DNA of 64,000 nt from Flavobacterium celericrescens (GCF_011392075.1 NZ_JAAJBV010000003.1:248001-312000); one strand, 5' to 3'; positions 33,861 through 44,544 are shown, counted from the stretch's first letter. Numbers and translations are program-made. Notes: a model not told the origin generated them from the letters alone.

Positions 33861-33915
33861 AGACATTTTGACCTGATTTATTTAACAAATCACTTAAAAA
33901 CAAGTCAAATTGTCT
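33861..33915. repeat. Nested inverted repeat between ytxJ and clpB
   Basis: Outer arms AGACATTTTGAC (33861-33872) and GTCAAATTGTCT (33904-33915) are complementary with one mismatch. Inside, TGATTT (33874-33879) pairs with AAATCA (33887-33892). It could be an operator for either gene or a folded leader. No known heat-shock operator (CIRCE) is present. Confidence 0.5.
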
Positions 33916-33986
33916 GATTTTTTACTTTGGAACATATATTGTCCAATTCTAAACAAAAGTAAACAACTTACAACATAATAAAAAAC

Positions 33987-36578
33987 ATGAACATTAATAA
34001 ATTCACAATCAAATCACAAGAAGCTTTGCAACAAGCACAGCAAATTGTACAAAGTTTTGGGCAACAACAGCTTGAAAACGAACACTTATTCAAAGGGATT
34101 TTGGAAGTCGATGAAAACGTAACTCCTTTCATTTTGAAAAAACTCAATGTAAATGTAGATCTTTTCAAAAAAGTATTAGACAGCACTATTCAAAGTTTTC
34201 CGAAGGTTGCTGGCAGTGATATTATGTTTTCTCGTGAGGCTGGAACCACAGTAACTGAAGCAGAAATCATCGCCAAAAAAATGAACGACGAATTCGTTTC
34301 TATCGAACATTTGATCTTAGCTATTTTCAAATCAAAAAGCAAAGTTGCACAAATTTTAAAAGACCAAGGGGTAACTGAAAAAGGTTTGCAAGCAGCCATT
34401 GACGAAATGAGAAAAGGCGAAAGAGTAACTTCTGCTTCTGCCGAAGAAACTTATAATTCTTTAAATAAATATGCTAAAAACTTAAACGAATTAGCTAAAA
34501 ATGGAAAACTAGATCCTGTAATTGGTCGTGATGAAGAAATTAGAAGAGTGTTACAAATTCTTACACGTCGCACCAAAAACAATCCAATGCTGGTAGGTGA
34601 ACCTGGTGTTGGTAAAACAGCCATTGCTGAAGGTTTAGCACATAGAATAGTTGACGGTGATGTTCCCGAAAATCTAAAAGACAAAATTGTTTACTCATTA
34701 GATATGGGTGCGCTAATTGCTGGTGCAAAATATAAAGGAGAATTTGAAGAACGACTAAAAGCTGTAGTGAAAGAAGTAACTTCTGCCGAAGGTGACATTG
34801 TACTTTTCATAGACGAAATTCACACCTTAGTTGGTGCTGGCGGTGGCGAAGGTGCTATGGACGCTGCTAACATTCTAAAACCAGCTTTGGCTCGTGGTGA
34901 ATTACGTGCCATTGGCGCAACCACTTTAGACGAATACCAAAAATATTTCGAAAAAGACAAAGCATTAGAAAGACGTTTCCAAAAAGTAATGGTTGATGAA
35001 CCAGATACCGAAAGTGCGATTTCTATTTTGCGTGGTATTAAAGAAAAATATGAAACACATCACAAAGTGCGCATCAAAGACGATGCTATTATTGCAGCTG
35101 TTGAACTTTCGCAACGTTATATTACTAATCGTTTTCTTCCTGATAAAGCTATCGATTTAATGGACGAAGCGGCTTCAAAATTACGCATGGAAATCAATTC
35201 AAAACCAGAAGAATTAGACGTTTTGGATAGAAAAATCATGCAATTAGAAATCGAGATTGAAGCTATTAAAAGAGAAAATGATGAAACTAAATTGAAAGTA
35301 CTTGGCTTAGATTTAGCTAACTTAAAAGAAGAACGCAACGAAATTTTCACCAAATGGAAATCAGAGAAAGATGTTGTAGATAATATTCAAAATGTAAAGC
35401 AAGAAATTGAAGATTTCAAAATCGAAGCCGAACAAGCCGAGCGAAATGGCGATTATGGAAAAGTAGCCGAAATTCGTTATGGAAAAATCAAAGAAGCACA
35501 AGAGCGTTTAGATACATTACAAATTCAATTAGCAGAAAACCAAGCAGGAACTTCTTTAATTAAAGAAGAAGTTACTCGCGAAGATATTGCAGAAGTCGTA
35601 GCAAAATGGACAGGAATTCCTGTAATGAAAATGCTACAAGGCGAAAGAGAAAAATTACTTCGTTTAGAAGAAGAATTACACAGAAGAGTTGTTGGACAAG
35701 AAGAAGCTATTGAAGCCGTGAGCGATGCTGTTCGTAGAAGTCGTGCAGGATTACAAGATATGAAAAAACCAATTGGTTCGTTTTTATTCTTAGGAACAAC
35801 TGGTGTTGGTAAAACAGAATTAGCCAAAGCTTTAGCCGAATATTTATTTGATGATGAAAACGCTATGACCAGAATTGACATGAGTGAATATCAAGAGCGT
35901 CATTCAGTTAGCAGATTAGTGGGTGCGCCTCCAGGCTATGTGGGCTATGATGAAGGTGGACAATTAACAGAAGCTGTAAGAAGAAAACCATATTCTGTAG
36001 TATTGTTAGATGAAATTGAAAAAGCACACCCTGATACGTTCAATATCTTATTACAAGTTTTGGACGAAGGCAGATTAACTGATAACAAAGGTCGTGTGGC
36101 TGATTTTAAAAATACAATTATCATCATGACTTCTAATATGGGAAGTGGTATAATTCAGGAGAAATTCGAAAACTTAAAGGGTTCTGTTGATGCCGCAACA
36201 GAAGCTGCAAAAGTAGAAGTCTTGGGTTTATTGAAACAAATTGTTCGTCCAGAATTTATCAATAGAATTGACGAAATTGTAATGTTTACACCTCTAACCA
36301 ATGCAAATATCAAAGAGATTGTTGGCTTACAATTAAAAAGTGTTATTAAAATGTTGGCACATCAGCAAATCACAATGGATGCCACGCCTGAAGCAATTGA
36401 TTACTTGGCAGAAAAAGGTTTTGACCCACAATATGGTGCTAGACCAGTAAAACGAGTAATTCAACGAGAAGTGCTAAATCAACTTTCTAAAGAAATTTTG
36501 GCTGGTAAAGTTACTGTTGACAGCATCATTTTGTTAGATAGTTTTGATGGGCAATTGGTATTCAGAAACCAAAACTAA
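33987..36578 (+). CDS. clpB: ATP-dependent chaperone ClpB
   Basis: Disaggregase of 863 residues, the normal length. Order: N-terminal repeat domain (1-145), first AAA domain with Walker A GEPGVGKT (about 204-211) and Walker B FIDEIH, a coiled-coil middle domain (about 410-520), second AAA domain with GTTGVGKT (about 606-613), and the C-terminal domain. It works with DnaK to rescue aggregated proteins. The middle domain distinguishes it from ClpA and ClpC. Confidence 0.97.
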   Translation: MNINKFTIKSQEALQQAQQIVQSFGQQQLENEHLFKGILEVDENVTPFILKKLNVNVDLFKKVLDSTIQSFPKVAGSDIMFSREAGTTVTEAEIIAKKMNDEFVSIEHLILAIFKSKSKVAQILKDQGVTEKGLQAAIDEMRKGERVTSASAEETYNSLNKYAKNLNELAKNGKLDPVIGRDEEIRRVLQILTRRTKNNPMLVGEPGVGKTAIAEGLAHRIVDGDVPENLKDKIVYSLDMGALIAGAKYKGEFEERLKAVVKEVTSAEGDIVLFIDEIHTLVGAGGGEGAMDAANILKPALARGELRAIGATTLDEYQKYFEKDKALERRFQKVMVDEPDTESAISILRGIKEKYETHHKVRIKDDAIIAAVELSQRYITNRFLPDKAIDLMDEAASKLRMEINSKPEELDVLDRKIMQLEIEIEAIKRENDETKLKVLGLDLANLKEERNEIFTKWKSEKDVVDNIQNVKQEIEDFKIEAEQAERNGDYGKVAEIRYGKIKEAQERLDTLQIQLAENQAGTSLIKEEVTREDIAEVVAKWTGIPVMKMLQGEREKLLRLEEELHRRVVGQEEAIEAVSDAVRRSRAGLQDMKKPIGSFLFLGTTGVGKTELAKALAEYLFDDENAMTRIDMSEYQERHSVSRLVGAPPGYVGYDEGGQLTEAVRRKPYSVVLLDEIEKAHPDTFNILLQVLDEGRLTDNKGRVADFKNTIIIMTSNMGSGIIQEKFENLKGSVDAATEAAKVEVLGLLKQIVRPEFINRIDEIVMFTPLTNANIKEIVGLQLKSVIKMLAHQQITMDATPEAIDYLAEKGFDPQYGARPVKRVIQREVLNQLSKEILAGKVTVDSIILLDSFDGQLVFRNQN

Positions 36579-36719
36579 TTAAAGTAAGTAGTTTTTTTCA
36601 TAAATTAGGTTTGTTTAGTTAGTCCCAATAGATTATTATGTCTATTGGGACTTTTTTTTATCAACTAAAGCTTGAAAAAAATGATTTTTTTATTTAGGTT
36701 TACTACATAAAATCATATT

Positions 36720-37406
36720 ATGAAAAAACTTCTTACCCTCGTATTGACAATTCTATCTTTTACAGCTTATTCACAAGAATTAAAGTTTGAAAAACCAAAC
36801 TATAACAAAATTGAAAAAGAAATTGAAAAAAAATCTTCAAGTTATTATTATGAAAAACTTAAAGAAAAATTCAATTCTTCAGATTCTACTATGACTTTAG
36901 AAGAAAAAAGACATTTATATTATGGCTTTTCTTTTCAAAAAGAATATTCAAGCAGTTATCATAATAAGGCTAATGATAGTTTAATGAATATTCTAAATAA
37001 AGAAGATTATTCGACAGATGATTTTAAAAAAATTATAGAATTTGGTAATCAAATTTTATCTGAAAATCCATTTGACTTAAGAGTATTAAATTATCAACTC
37101 TATGCTTATGAAAAAATGCAAGAGAAAGATAATTATATGAAAAAACTAACTCAGTTTACTATAATTGTAGATGCTATTTTAAGTAGTGGTGATGGTACTA
37201 GCAAAGAAAATGCTATTTACGTAATTAATGTTTCACACGAATATGATATTTTGAATATAATTGGTTTCGAATTTGGTGGCAGCCAAAGTCTCATTGCTGG
37301 TCAATATGACTATCTCAAAGTAAAAGAAAATAAGTTTAAAATAGATGGATTATACTTTGACATTAGTCCAAGTATCAAAAACATTGAAAATATGTTTAAA
37401 GATTAA
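36720..37406 (+). CDS. DUF4919-like secreted protein
   Basis: 228 residues with a signal peptide (1-18, ending AYSQ). The mature protein is helical and rich in Lys, Glu and Tyr (FEKPNYNKIEKEIEKKSSS), followed by a C-terminal part with IIGFEFGGSQSLIAGQYDYLKV. I recall this pattern as DUF4919. Probably periplasmic. The next gene starts 32 bases after it and is likely on the same mRNA. Confidence 0.78.
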   Translation: MKKLLTLVLTILSFTAYSQELKFEKPNYNKIEKEIEKKSSSYYYEKLKEKFNSSDSTMTLEEKRHLYYGFSFQKEYSSSYHNKANDSLMNILNKEDYSTDDFKKIIEFGNQILSENPFDLRVLNYQLYAYEKMQEKDNYMKKLTQFTIIVDAILSSGDGTSKENAIYVINVSHEYDILNIIGFEFGGSQSLIAGQYDYLKVKENKFKIDGLYFDISPSIKNIENMFKD

Positions 37407-37437
37407 TATCTCTTTTAATAAAAAACCAATTAAAATT

Positions 37438-38226
37438 ATGAAAAAACTATTTTTATTAGTCCTATTAGCCATATCAATCGTTTCCATAGCGCAGGAAAAA
37501 AATGTAATAAACGACATAAAAAAAATAAAAAATAAAGAATTAGCTAAAGCTTTTGCAACACAAGATATTGTTTTTGATGAAATTGAAAATTTTTTAATTT
37601 CCGAAGAAATTACCAAGAATGATTCTTTACAATCAAGTATAGAAAAATTGTCTGAATTATATAACTCAATTAGTAAAAATAATAGCGCTTTTTATGCCTT
37701 AAAATTAAATAAAAAAGAATTTGAGTTATTAGATAACTATTATATATACCGATTACAAAAAATTGATTCTTTATACAAACCATTTTTAACCAAGCAAACC
37801 GCTTCAAATAAACAGAAAACTGATGAATCAAAGACTACAAAAGTTGAAGAGACAAAAGTTGAAGAGACAAAAATAATTGAATCCGCTCCATCTCATGAAT
37901 CGTGCATCAATTCTGAATTAGATGTGAACAAATGTTTTCAAAATATCATTTTAAATAAAGTTAGAAATAATTATAATGTACCTGAATATAGAACTATTGG
38001 TGTTCCTCAATTAAAACTTTTTCTTAATCTAAACATCAATAAAACCGGAAAATTAGAAACCAAAAATATTCTACGCTCTAGCGGTTATTTTGAATATGAC
38101 ATGGAAGCTGTTCGTGTTATGAGTATTATTAAAAAAAATATAACTTTTATTCCTGCTTATTCAAATGGTAAACCAGTTAATTGCTCATATATTATCCCAA
38201 TAAACGTTGCAATTATTGAAGATTAA
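37438..38226 (+). CDS. TonB C-terminal domain protein
   Basis: 262 residues from ATG 37438; earlier starts lie inside the previous gene. Signal peptide 1-18. Residues 19-120 are helical, followed by a charged linker with a KVEETKVEETK repeat (near 140), then a C-terminal domain (about 165-262) that looks like the TonB energy-transducer fold (VPQLKLFLNLNINKTGKLE; FIPAYSNGKPVNC). A transmembrane anchor as in true TonB is not obvious, so it may be a soluble periplasmic relative. A perfect terminator follows. Confidence 0.75.
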   Translation: MKKLFLLVLLAISIVSIAQEKNVINDIKKIKNKELAKAFATQDIVFDEIENFLISEEITKNDSLQSSIEKLSELYNSISKNNSAFYALKLNKKEFELLDNYYIYRLQKIDSLYKPFLTKQTASNKQKTDESKTTKVEETKVEETKIIESAPSHESCINSELDVNKCFQNIILNKVRNNYNVPEYRTIGVPQLKLFLNLNINKTGKLETKNILRSSGYFEYDMEAVRVMSIIKKNITFIPAYSNGKPVNCSYIIPINVAIIED

Positions 38227-38245
38227 TTTTCAAAAAAACATATAT

Positions 38246-38275
38246 AATCCTCAATAATCTTGAGGATTTTTTTTG
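38246..38275 (+). terminator. Terminator after the TonB-like gene
   Basis: Perfect stem AATCCTCAA (38246-38254) / TTGAGGATT (38260-38268), 5-base loop, T run. Confidence 0.9.
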
Positions 38276-38384
38276 CCTTAAAGTCTATCAAAAAACATTA
38301 AGTTAAGTAAAATGATTTTCATTGTTAAACAAGTTTCTAATTATAAATTACTAAATTTGAATAACTAACCAAAAACGCATTATT

Positions 38385-38891
38385 ATGAACAAGATTGTAT
38401 TAAAAAACGCATTATTTGGAAGCATTATTGTTTCTGCATTACTGGCATTTGTTACTATATATATGAAAGCAAATCCAGAAAAAGAAGTAAGTATGATGGT
38501 TGGATTTTCTGGGATGATTCTTGCTTTTTTCTTTGTGATATGGGGAATTAAACAACAGCGAGATGCAGATCATGGAGTAATTTCTTTTGGAAAAGCTTTT
38601 AAGACCGGTTTTTTTATAACTCTCATTATTTCAACAATTTACGTTTTAGTTTGGCTAATTATACTTTATAATTATTTCCCAAATTTTGCCGAACATTATA
38701 CTAATATGGCTATTCAAAAAGCAAGTCCAGAAGAAGTTGCAAAAGTAACCGAAGAAATGAACTCTTTTAAAGAAATGTACAAGAATCCAATTTGGGTGAT
38801 CTTATTTACATATATGGAAATTTTACCTTTAGGAATTGTTTTTTCATTGATAAGCGCATTATTTTTAAAGAAAAAAACAAACCTATTCTAA
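38385..38891 (+). CDS. DUF4199-like membrane protein
   Basis: 168 residues with four predicted helices and a central loop containing GVISFGKAFKTGFFITLI (about 64-81), the DUF4199 pattern. Inner membrane, function unknown. The -7 box TAAATTTG lies at 38352-38359, 25 bases before the ATG. The stop codon shares one base with the start of the next gene (TAATG). Confidence 0.82.
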   Translation: MNKIVLKNALFGSIIVSALLAFVTIYMKANPEKEVSMMVGFSGMILAFFFVIWGIKQQRDADHGVISFGKAFKTGFFITLIISTIYVLVWLIILYNYFPNFAEHYTNMAIQKASPEEVAKVTEEMNSFKEMYKNPIWVILFTYMEILPLGIVFSLISALFLKKKTNLF

Positions 38892-39493
38892 TGAAACAAC
38901 CACAAATCTTTATTCCGTTATTTTTCATCGGACTAATCCTTTCAGGAATTAATCCAAAGGAATATTTTACTTGGTTTTTAGAAGTATTACCTGCTGCAAT
39001 AGGCTTTGCTATTCTAGCTTTTACTTTTAAACGTTTTCAATTTACCAATTTTACATATTTTTTCATTCTCATTCATTGCTATATTTTATTCCTTGGCGGA
39101 CATTACACATACGCTGAAGTTCCACCGTTTGAATGGATAAAAGAAACGTTTAATCAAAGCCGAAACAATTATGATAAAGTAGGTCATTTTGCTCAAGGTT
39201 TTATTCCAGCTATGATTGTGAGAGAATTATTCATTCGTAAAAAGGTCGTTTCAAACCAAAAATTTTTCAACTTCATTGTTGTTGCAATCTGTTTGGCAAT
39301 TAGTGCTGCATATGAATGGTTAGAATGGGGCGTTTCGATTTGTACAGGTGAAGGTGGTGATGCTTTTTTAGGAACACAAGGCTATGTTTGGGACACACAA
39401 TCTGATATGCTATATGCAACTATTGGTGCAATTTGTATGCTGATTTTCTTTAGCAAGAAACACAATAAAGCAATTCAAGAGCAAACTCAATAA
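38891..39493 (+). CDS. DUF2238-family membrane protein
   Basis: 200 residues from ATG 38891 (MKQPQIFIPLF); a longer frame back to 38792 overlaps the previous gene and is rejected. Five or six helices. Motifs GGHYTYAEVPPFEWIKE (about 76-92), YDKVGHFAQGFIPA and ISAAYEWLEWGV fit the DUF2238 (YjdF-like) family. Coupled to the DUF4199 gene by a one-base overlap. Confidence 0.85.
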   Translation: MKQPQIFIPLFFIGLILSGINPKEYFTWFLEVLPAAIGFAILAFTFKRFQFTNFTYFFILIHCYILFLGGHYTYAEVPPFEWIKETFNQSRNNYDKVGHFAQGFIPAMIVRELFIRKKVVSNQKFFNFIVVAICLAISAAYEWLEWGVSICTGEGGDAFLGTQGYVWDTQSDMLYATIGAICMLIFFSKKHNKAIQEQTQ

Positions 39494-39511
39494 CAAAATA
39501 CAAACTATAAA

Positions 39512-40072
39512 ATGTTACAACTCAACTTCTCTCCTTTTCCAATACTAGAATCAGAGCGTTTACGTTTTAGAAAGCTAACAGATAATGATGCTCCAGAAAT
39601 TTTAGTACTTCGAGGCAATCCAGAAACTATGAAGTTTATTCCAAGACCATTGGCTACAAGTATTGAAGATGCTTTGAATCACATCAAAATCATTAACGAC
39701 AAAATAGACGAAAACATTGACATCAATTGGGCTGTAACCGAAAAAGGAAGTGACAAATGCATCGGAATTATGGGTTTTTACAGAACGCAACCAGAACATT
39801 ATAGAACTGAATTAGGTTACATGATTGCACCCGAACATTGGGGAAAAGGTTATGTAACTGAAGCGGTAAAAACATTATTAAATTTTGCTTTCAATTCCTT
39901 AAATTTTCACTCTATTGAGGCGGTAATTGACTCAAGGCATAAAGCTTCGGAACGTGTTTTACAAAAAGCTGGTTTTGAAAAAGAAGCCCATTTTAAAGAG
40001 AATTTTTATTATAACAACGAATTTACCGATACCGTAATATATGGTTTATTAAAACGAAATTTTATAAAATAA
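39512..40072 (+). CDS. GNAT N-acetyltransferase, RimJ-like
   Basis: 186 residues. ESERLRFRKLTDNDAPEIL at the start and IAPEHWGKGYVTEAVKTLLNFAF (about 108-130), including the acetyl-CoA loop with GKGYV, are typical of the RimJ/RimL group that acetylates protein N-termini or small molecules. Cytoplasmic. It sits between the DUF2238 gene and an ABC transporter gene, with 5 bases before the latter. Substrate unknown. Confidence 0.9.
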   Translation: MLQLNFSPFPILESERLRFRKLTDNDAPEILVLRGNPETMKFIPRPLATSIEDALNHIKIINDKIDENIDINWAVTEKGSDKCIGIMGFYRTQPEHYRTELGYMIAPEHWGKGYVTEAVKTLLNFAFNSLNFHSIEAVIDSRHKASERVLQKAGFEKEAHFKENFYYNNEFTDTVIYGLLKRNFIK

Positions 40073-40077
40073 AATAT

Positions 40078-41220
40078 ATGACCGAATTTGAAAAACAATT
40101 CCGCGAAGTTCAAGAACTTCTCAAATTTAATGACTTTAATCAAACCATAAAACGAGTAATCGATTTTACTTTAGATACCGAAAACATTGATTTTTATACA
40201 AAAACCAATGAATTTTTAAATTGGCTAGATAATAATGAAAAAGAAGACGATGATAAAAAAACTCGTTTAAAAATCTTGTTAGATGAACTTCACTCGTTTT
40301 TAAGCAAAAAAGAATGTCACAATCATCAAACCATTATTTCGGTTAAAAATCTACAAAAAGTATACAATGTTTCTTTTGGTTTGGGTCCAATAAATTTAGA
40401 CATCAAAACAGGTGAAATCATCGGTTTAGTGGGTGAAAATGGAAACGGAAAAACAACTTTGCTTCGTAGTTTATGTGGCGAATTACATCCTACATCTGGA
40501 ACCATAAATTACCAATTCCTGTATGATGATTTGTATGATTTACGAACTAAATTAGTTTACATTCCACAACGAACTGACACTTGGCGTGGTTCTATGTATG
40601 AAAATTTAGAGTTCACTGCAAGCTGCTACGGCTATTCGCCAGAAGAAAATAATTTGGTAGTTGATTTAGTCATAACACGTTTAGGATTGCGAAAATTCAG
40701 AAAACATTACTGGAATAATTTATCATCTGGCTACAAAATGCGTTTTGAATTGGCTCGAATGTTACTCCGTAAGCCAAAGATTTTATTAATTGATGAACCT
40801 TTAGCTAACTTAGATATTTTGGCACAACAAACAATTTTAGACGATTTTAGAAACATTGCTAATTCGGCTTTTAGACCAATTGCTATTGTGTTGAGTTCGC
40901 AACAATTGTACGAAGTGGAAAAAACATCAAATCAAGTGGTTTTCTTAAAACGTGGTTCACAAAAGAACTTGAATTCCGAAAATGATGTGGCGAAAAATTG
41001 CATTATCGAATTTGAAAGTTCATTGAATTTAAGCGATTTAAAACAAGCTTTTTCATCTTTAGAAGTAATTTCTTTAGAACAAAATGGCGGTACATTTATC
41101 GCTACTTTTCCAGAAAAAATTGAAATGAATGATTTCTTGAAAGTGGTCATAAACCAATCTATTCCAATGACTTATATGCGAAACATTTCAAATTCAACCC
41201 GCCGTTTTTTTGTGAACTAA
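40078..41220 (+). CDS. ABC transporter ATP-binding protein with N-terminal extension
   Basis: 380 residues. An unusual helical, acidic extension occupies residues 1-85. The ATPase follows with Walker A GENGNGKT (119-126), signature LSSGY (215-219, instead of LSGGQ) and Walker B ILLIDEP (235-241). A C-terminal domain of about 80 residues follows the core. The partner is the membrane protein 13 bases downstream. The family resembles exporter-type ATPases (gliding or antibiotic-type); the extension is not known to me. Confidence 0.87.
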   Translation: MTEFEKQFREVQELLKFNDFNQTIKRVIDFTLDTENIDFYTKTNEFLNWLDNNEKEDDDKKTRLKILLDELHSFLSKKECHNHQTIISVKNLQKVYNVSFGLGPINLDIKTGEIIGLVGENGNGKTTLLRSLCGELHPTSGTINYQFLYDDLYDLRTKLVYIPQRTDTWRGSMYENLEFTASCYGYSPEENNLVVDLVITRLGLRKFRKHYWNNLSSGYKMRFELARMLLRKPKILLIDEPLANLDILAQQTILDDFRNIANSAFRPIAIVLSSQQLYEVEKTSNQVVFLKRGSQKNLNSENDVAKNCIIEFESSLNLSDLKQAFSSLEVISLEQNGGTFIATFPEKIEMNDFLKVVINQSIPMTYMRNISNSTRRFFVN

Positions 41221-41233
41221 TAAAATAAAAATC

Positions 41234-42754
41234 ATGTTTAAAGATATACAGAAAAAATTATTATTAAAATATCCATTGCTTTGGAATACCAAATTTGTTC
41301 CTATGATTGCAATTGGATTACTACTTCACATCATCTTTTTTGGATTAGGTTATTTAGACGGAACTATTGATTTTTCAAACAAAAACAATATTGATATAGA
41401 AGCAATATCTATTATGTTTGGTGTATTAATCAACATAATAATCACAATATTATGGTTAGTTAACTACTTTAAAAACAATTCATTAAAATCATTTTACAGC
41501 AAATCAAAATATAGTTTATTCTACGAATGGTTACAAATATTTATTATTAGTACATTATTTATTACGTTTTATTTGCCATTTTCAGTTGGGAAACAATTGC
41601 ATCAAAAAAGTTATTATTCGCTTGAAGAAACCACAAATCGTTGCAAAACTATTGCTACTGCTGATATGTTTATTGATGGAAGTTTTGAAGATACAGAATT
41701 AGATTCAATACATAAATCAAAATTAAATGATGAAGAATACAATAGATATTTAACCGGTGAAATAGGAGTTAGCAGAGATTCAAATTATTATTATTTTAAT
41801 AAAGATTACATCACTTTCAAAGAAAAAAAATACAATCAATTTTCGCTACTAAATAGAAATACATATGAATTTACTGTAATTTCAAGAGAGCAAGATTCGC
41901 TAAATAAAATACAAGTTCAAAATTGGTTGCATCAAAACGATCAAGCTGAAGTTAAAAAGCTAATGGACAATTATTTAAGTTTAATTAGAGAGCATAATTT
42001 AGCAACTAATCTAACTTTAGATAAATGGTTTGACATTGTATATAAAGCGCCTAAATTTGATGAATTTTTATACATTCAACCTTACTTAAAGCAATATGAA
42101 ACCGAAAATTCTTACTATTATAATGATTATGAAACAGCAGTTGCAGTTCCAGAATATGAAAGAAAATACTCAAAATATTTTGCGCAACAAGACGTTTTAA
42201 AAGAAAAATATAACACTGTATCTGAAGCACATACAGATTCCTTTTTTAAAATTGAAATTATTTTAGGCCTTTTGTATGGTGCTTTAGGACTATCCTTATT
42301 AATATTCTCATTTAGAACAACCTCTGGGAAAAGTTGGTTAATTGCTAGTGTTACTACAGGTATAATCAATATAATATATGGGATTTTTACTGTGGTTTCA
42401 AGAGCTGACATGTTGTATTTTTATTTAATAATACCAACTATTTTAGCAATTATCCTTTACTTTTTTATCATATGTTATAAAAAGAAAAATTTACAATTAA
42501 GCAGAATTACATTGAATTTATTATTATGGTCATTTGCAACTATAATTCCTATTACATACTTTATCATAATTGAAGCAAATAGACCAGACTATTACGACAA
42601 TTATGCTTTGCAACAATTTGAAAATAGAGAATTATATGATTGGTTAAATTATCACATTGTTCACATGTTTACAATAAATTTTATTTTATCAATAATAATC
42701 CTATTCTTTTTATCAAAAATCATTAGAAACTGGAAAGGAATTGCAGAAAATTAA
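41234..42754 (+). CDS. Multi-pass membrane protein, probable ABC partner
   Basis: 506 residues. Helices at about 21-43, 56-76 and 92-115, then a large soluble region of about 215 residues (120-335) rich in Tyr and Asn, then about five helices from 340 to 495. Six to eight helices around a big extracytoplasmic domain is a layout seen in exporter permeases, and the ATPase gene is 13 bases upstream. No permease family signature is recognised. A perfect terminator follows. Confidence 0.75.
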   Translation: MFKDIQKKLLLKYPLLWNTKFVPMIAIGLLLHIIFFGLGYLDGTIDFSNKNNIDIEAISIMFGVLINIIITILWLVNYFKNNSLKSFYSKSKYSLFYEWLQIFIISTLFITFYLPFSVGKQLHQKSYYSLEETTNRCKTIATADMFIDGSFEDTELDSIHKSKLNDEEYNRYLTGEIGVSRDSNYYYFNKDYITFKEKKYNQFSLLNRNTYEFTVISREQDSLNKIQVQNWLHQNDQAEVKKLMDNYLSLIREHNLATNLTLDKWFDIVYKAPKFDEFLYIQPYLKQYETENSYYYNDYETAVAVPEYERKYSKYFAQQDVLKEKYNTVSEAHTDSFFKIEIILGLLYGALGLSLLIFSFRTTSGKSWLIASVTTGIINIIYGIFTVVSRADMLYFYLIIPTILAIILYFFIICYKKKNLQLSRITLNLLLWSFATIIPITYFIIIEANRPDYYDNYALQQFENRELYDWLNYHIVHMFTINFILSIIILFFLSKIIRNWKGIAEN

Positions 42755-42770
42755 ACATGATAGTTTATAT

Positions 42771-42800
42771 AAAAAAGCTCCCAAATTTGGGAGCTTTTTT
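42771..42800. terminator. Bidirectional perfect-palindrome terminator
   Basis: AAAAAAGCTCCCAAA (42771-42785) is followed at once by its reverse complement (42786-42800), giving a 30-base perfect palindrome. It serves the plus-strand membrane gene and the convergent fhs. Confidence 0.9.
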
Positions 42801-42802
42801 AT

Positions 42803-44476
42803 TTATGATAATCCAGTAATCACACCATTATTATCAATATCAATTCGTTCTGCGTTTGGAACCGCTGGTAAACCTGGCATTCGCATTACTTCACCTAAAA
42901 GCGGCACAATAAAGCCTGCACCACTCGCAATTTCAAACTCACGAACGGTAATATCAAAATTCGATGGGCGACCAATTAACTTCTCATTGTCAGAAAAACT
43001 CGCTGGTGTTTTTGCCATACAAATTGAAAAGTGACCAAATCCTAAATCATTAATCATTTTTAACTGTGCTTTCGATTTTGGAGAAAATTCTACCGAATTC
43101 GCTCCATAAATCGTTTTGGCTACCACATTAATTTTATGCTCAATACTGTCAGAAGGTTGGTACAATGGTTGGTAATTAGCTGTTCCTTTTTCAATTTCTT
43201 CAACTACTTTTTGTGCTACTTCAGCCGAACCTTTTCCACCTTGAGCAAATGCAGTACTAACAATAGCAGTTACTCCTTTTGTAGCACAAAGCTCTTTCAA
43301 TTTATCATATTCCGCTTGCGTATCATCTGGAAAAGCATTGATACAAACCACAGGATTCAATCCAAATTGTTGCATGTTTTCAATGTGTTTTTCCAAATTA
43401 CAGAAACCTTTCTCAATAGCACTTACGTTTTCCGTTTTAAAATCTTCCGCAGCTAATCCCGCATGGTGTTTAATGGCTCTAATCGTAGCTACTAAAACCA
43501 CAGCATCTGGTTTCAAACCACTTTGTTCACATTTGATATGCAAGAATTTTTCAGCACCTAAATCGGCACCAAAACCTGCTTCTGTTACTACGTAATCACT
43601 TAATGACAAGCCCATTTTGGTAGCAATAGCAGTATTGGTTCCTTGCGCAATACTGGCAAATGGTCCACCGTGTAAAATCGCTGGATTTCCGTCTATTGTT
43701 TGAACTAAATTTGGTTTAATTGCATCTTTCAATAAAGTTGCCATGGCTCCTACTACATTCAAATCTCGAGCGAAAATAGCTTTTCCATCTAACGTTTTTC
43801 CAACAAATATATTTCCTAAACGGAATTTCAAATCTTCTAAATCTTTTGCCAAACACAAGATCGCCATCACTTCCGAAGCTGGTGTAATATTGAATCCGTC
43901 TTCACGCATGGTACCATTCGCTTTCGCTCCTACTCCAATAATAATTTGACGTAAAGAACGGTCGTTCATGTCCATTACACGTTTCCATGCAATTGATTTT
44001 GGGTCAAGATTTAAAGAATATTTCGTGTTTTGCAGATTGTTATCAATCACAGCAGAAAGCAAATTATTAGCTTTCTCAATTGCCGAAAAATCGCCAGTAA
44101 AATGCAAATTGATATCTTCCATTGGTAACACTTGCACATAACCACCACCAGCAGCACCACCTTTTAAACCAAAAACTGGCCCAAGTGAAGGTTCACGTAA
44201 AACGGCAATCGCTTTTTTACCGATGTAATTCAATCCATCTGTTAAACCAATCGACATCGTAGTTTTGCCTTCTCCATATTTTGTTGGTGACATTGCAGAA
44301 ACTAAAATCAGTTTCCCTTTTGGGTTTTCTTGTTGTAAGTGTAAAGGTAATTTGGCTTTGTACTTGCCATAAAATTCTAAATCGTCTTCAGAAATGTTGA
44401 TTTTTTTGGCAATATCTTTAATATGAGACATCATTGCGTTTTGCGCAATTTCAATGTCTGATGGAAATGTTGACAT
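42803..44476 (-). CDS. fhs: Formate--tetrahydrofolate ligase
   Basis: 557 residues, normal length. Makes 10-formyl-tetrahydrofolate from formate, THF and ATP. The nucleotide-binding loop YGEGKTTMSIG is at 67-77, and GGAAGGGYVQVLPMEDINLH (about 112-131) is characteristic. Cytoplasmic, one-carbon metabolism. It stands alone between two terminators. No TAnnTTTG box is obvious. Confidence 0.97.
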   Translation of the reverse strand: MSTFPSDIEIAQNAMMSHIKDIAKKINISEDDLEFYGKYKAKLPLHLQQENPKGKLILVSAMSPTKYGEGKTTMSIGLTDGLNYIGKKAIAVLREPSLGPVFGLKGGAAGGGYVQVLPMEDINLHFTGDFSAIEKANNLLSAVIDNNLQNTKYSLNLDPKSIAWKRVMDMNDRSLRQIIIGVGAKANGTMREDGFNITPASEVMAILCLAKDLEDLKFRLGNIFVGKTLDGKAIFARDLNVVGAMATLLKDAIKPNLVQTIDGNPAILHGGPFASIAQGTNTAIATKMGLSLSDYVVTEAGFGADLGAEKFLHIKCEQSGLKPDAVVLVATIRAIKHHAGLAAEDFKTENVSAIEKGFCNLEKHIENMQQFGLNPVVCINAFPDDTQAEYDKLKELCATKGVTAIVSTAFAQGGKGSAEVAQKVVEEIEKGTANYQPLYQPSDSIEHKINVVAKTIYGANSVEFSPKSKAQLKMINDLGFGHFSICMAKTPASFSDNEKLIGRPSNFDITVREFEIASGAGFIVPLLGEVMRMPGLPAVPNAERIDIDNNGVITGLS

Positions 44477-44544
44477 TTAAGAGTTGTGTTTTAATTTGGA
44501 ACGAAATTAAGTGTTTTATTTGGAATGAAAAATGATAAAAATCA

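Noticed and set aside
38792-38890. N-terminal extension of the DUF2238 protein
   Set aside because: It would overlap the DUF4199 gene by 100 bases; ATG 38891 gives a normal membrane protein start and a classic TAATG junction.
42741-43034. Plus-strand gene overlapping the end of fhs
   Set aside because: The frame lies opposite the conserved C-terminus of fhs and contains the palindromic terminator.
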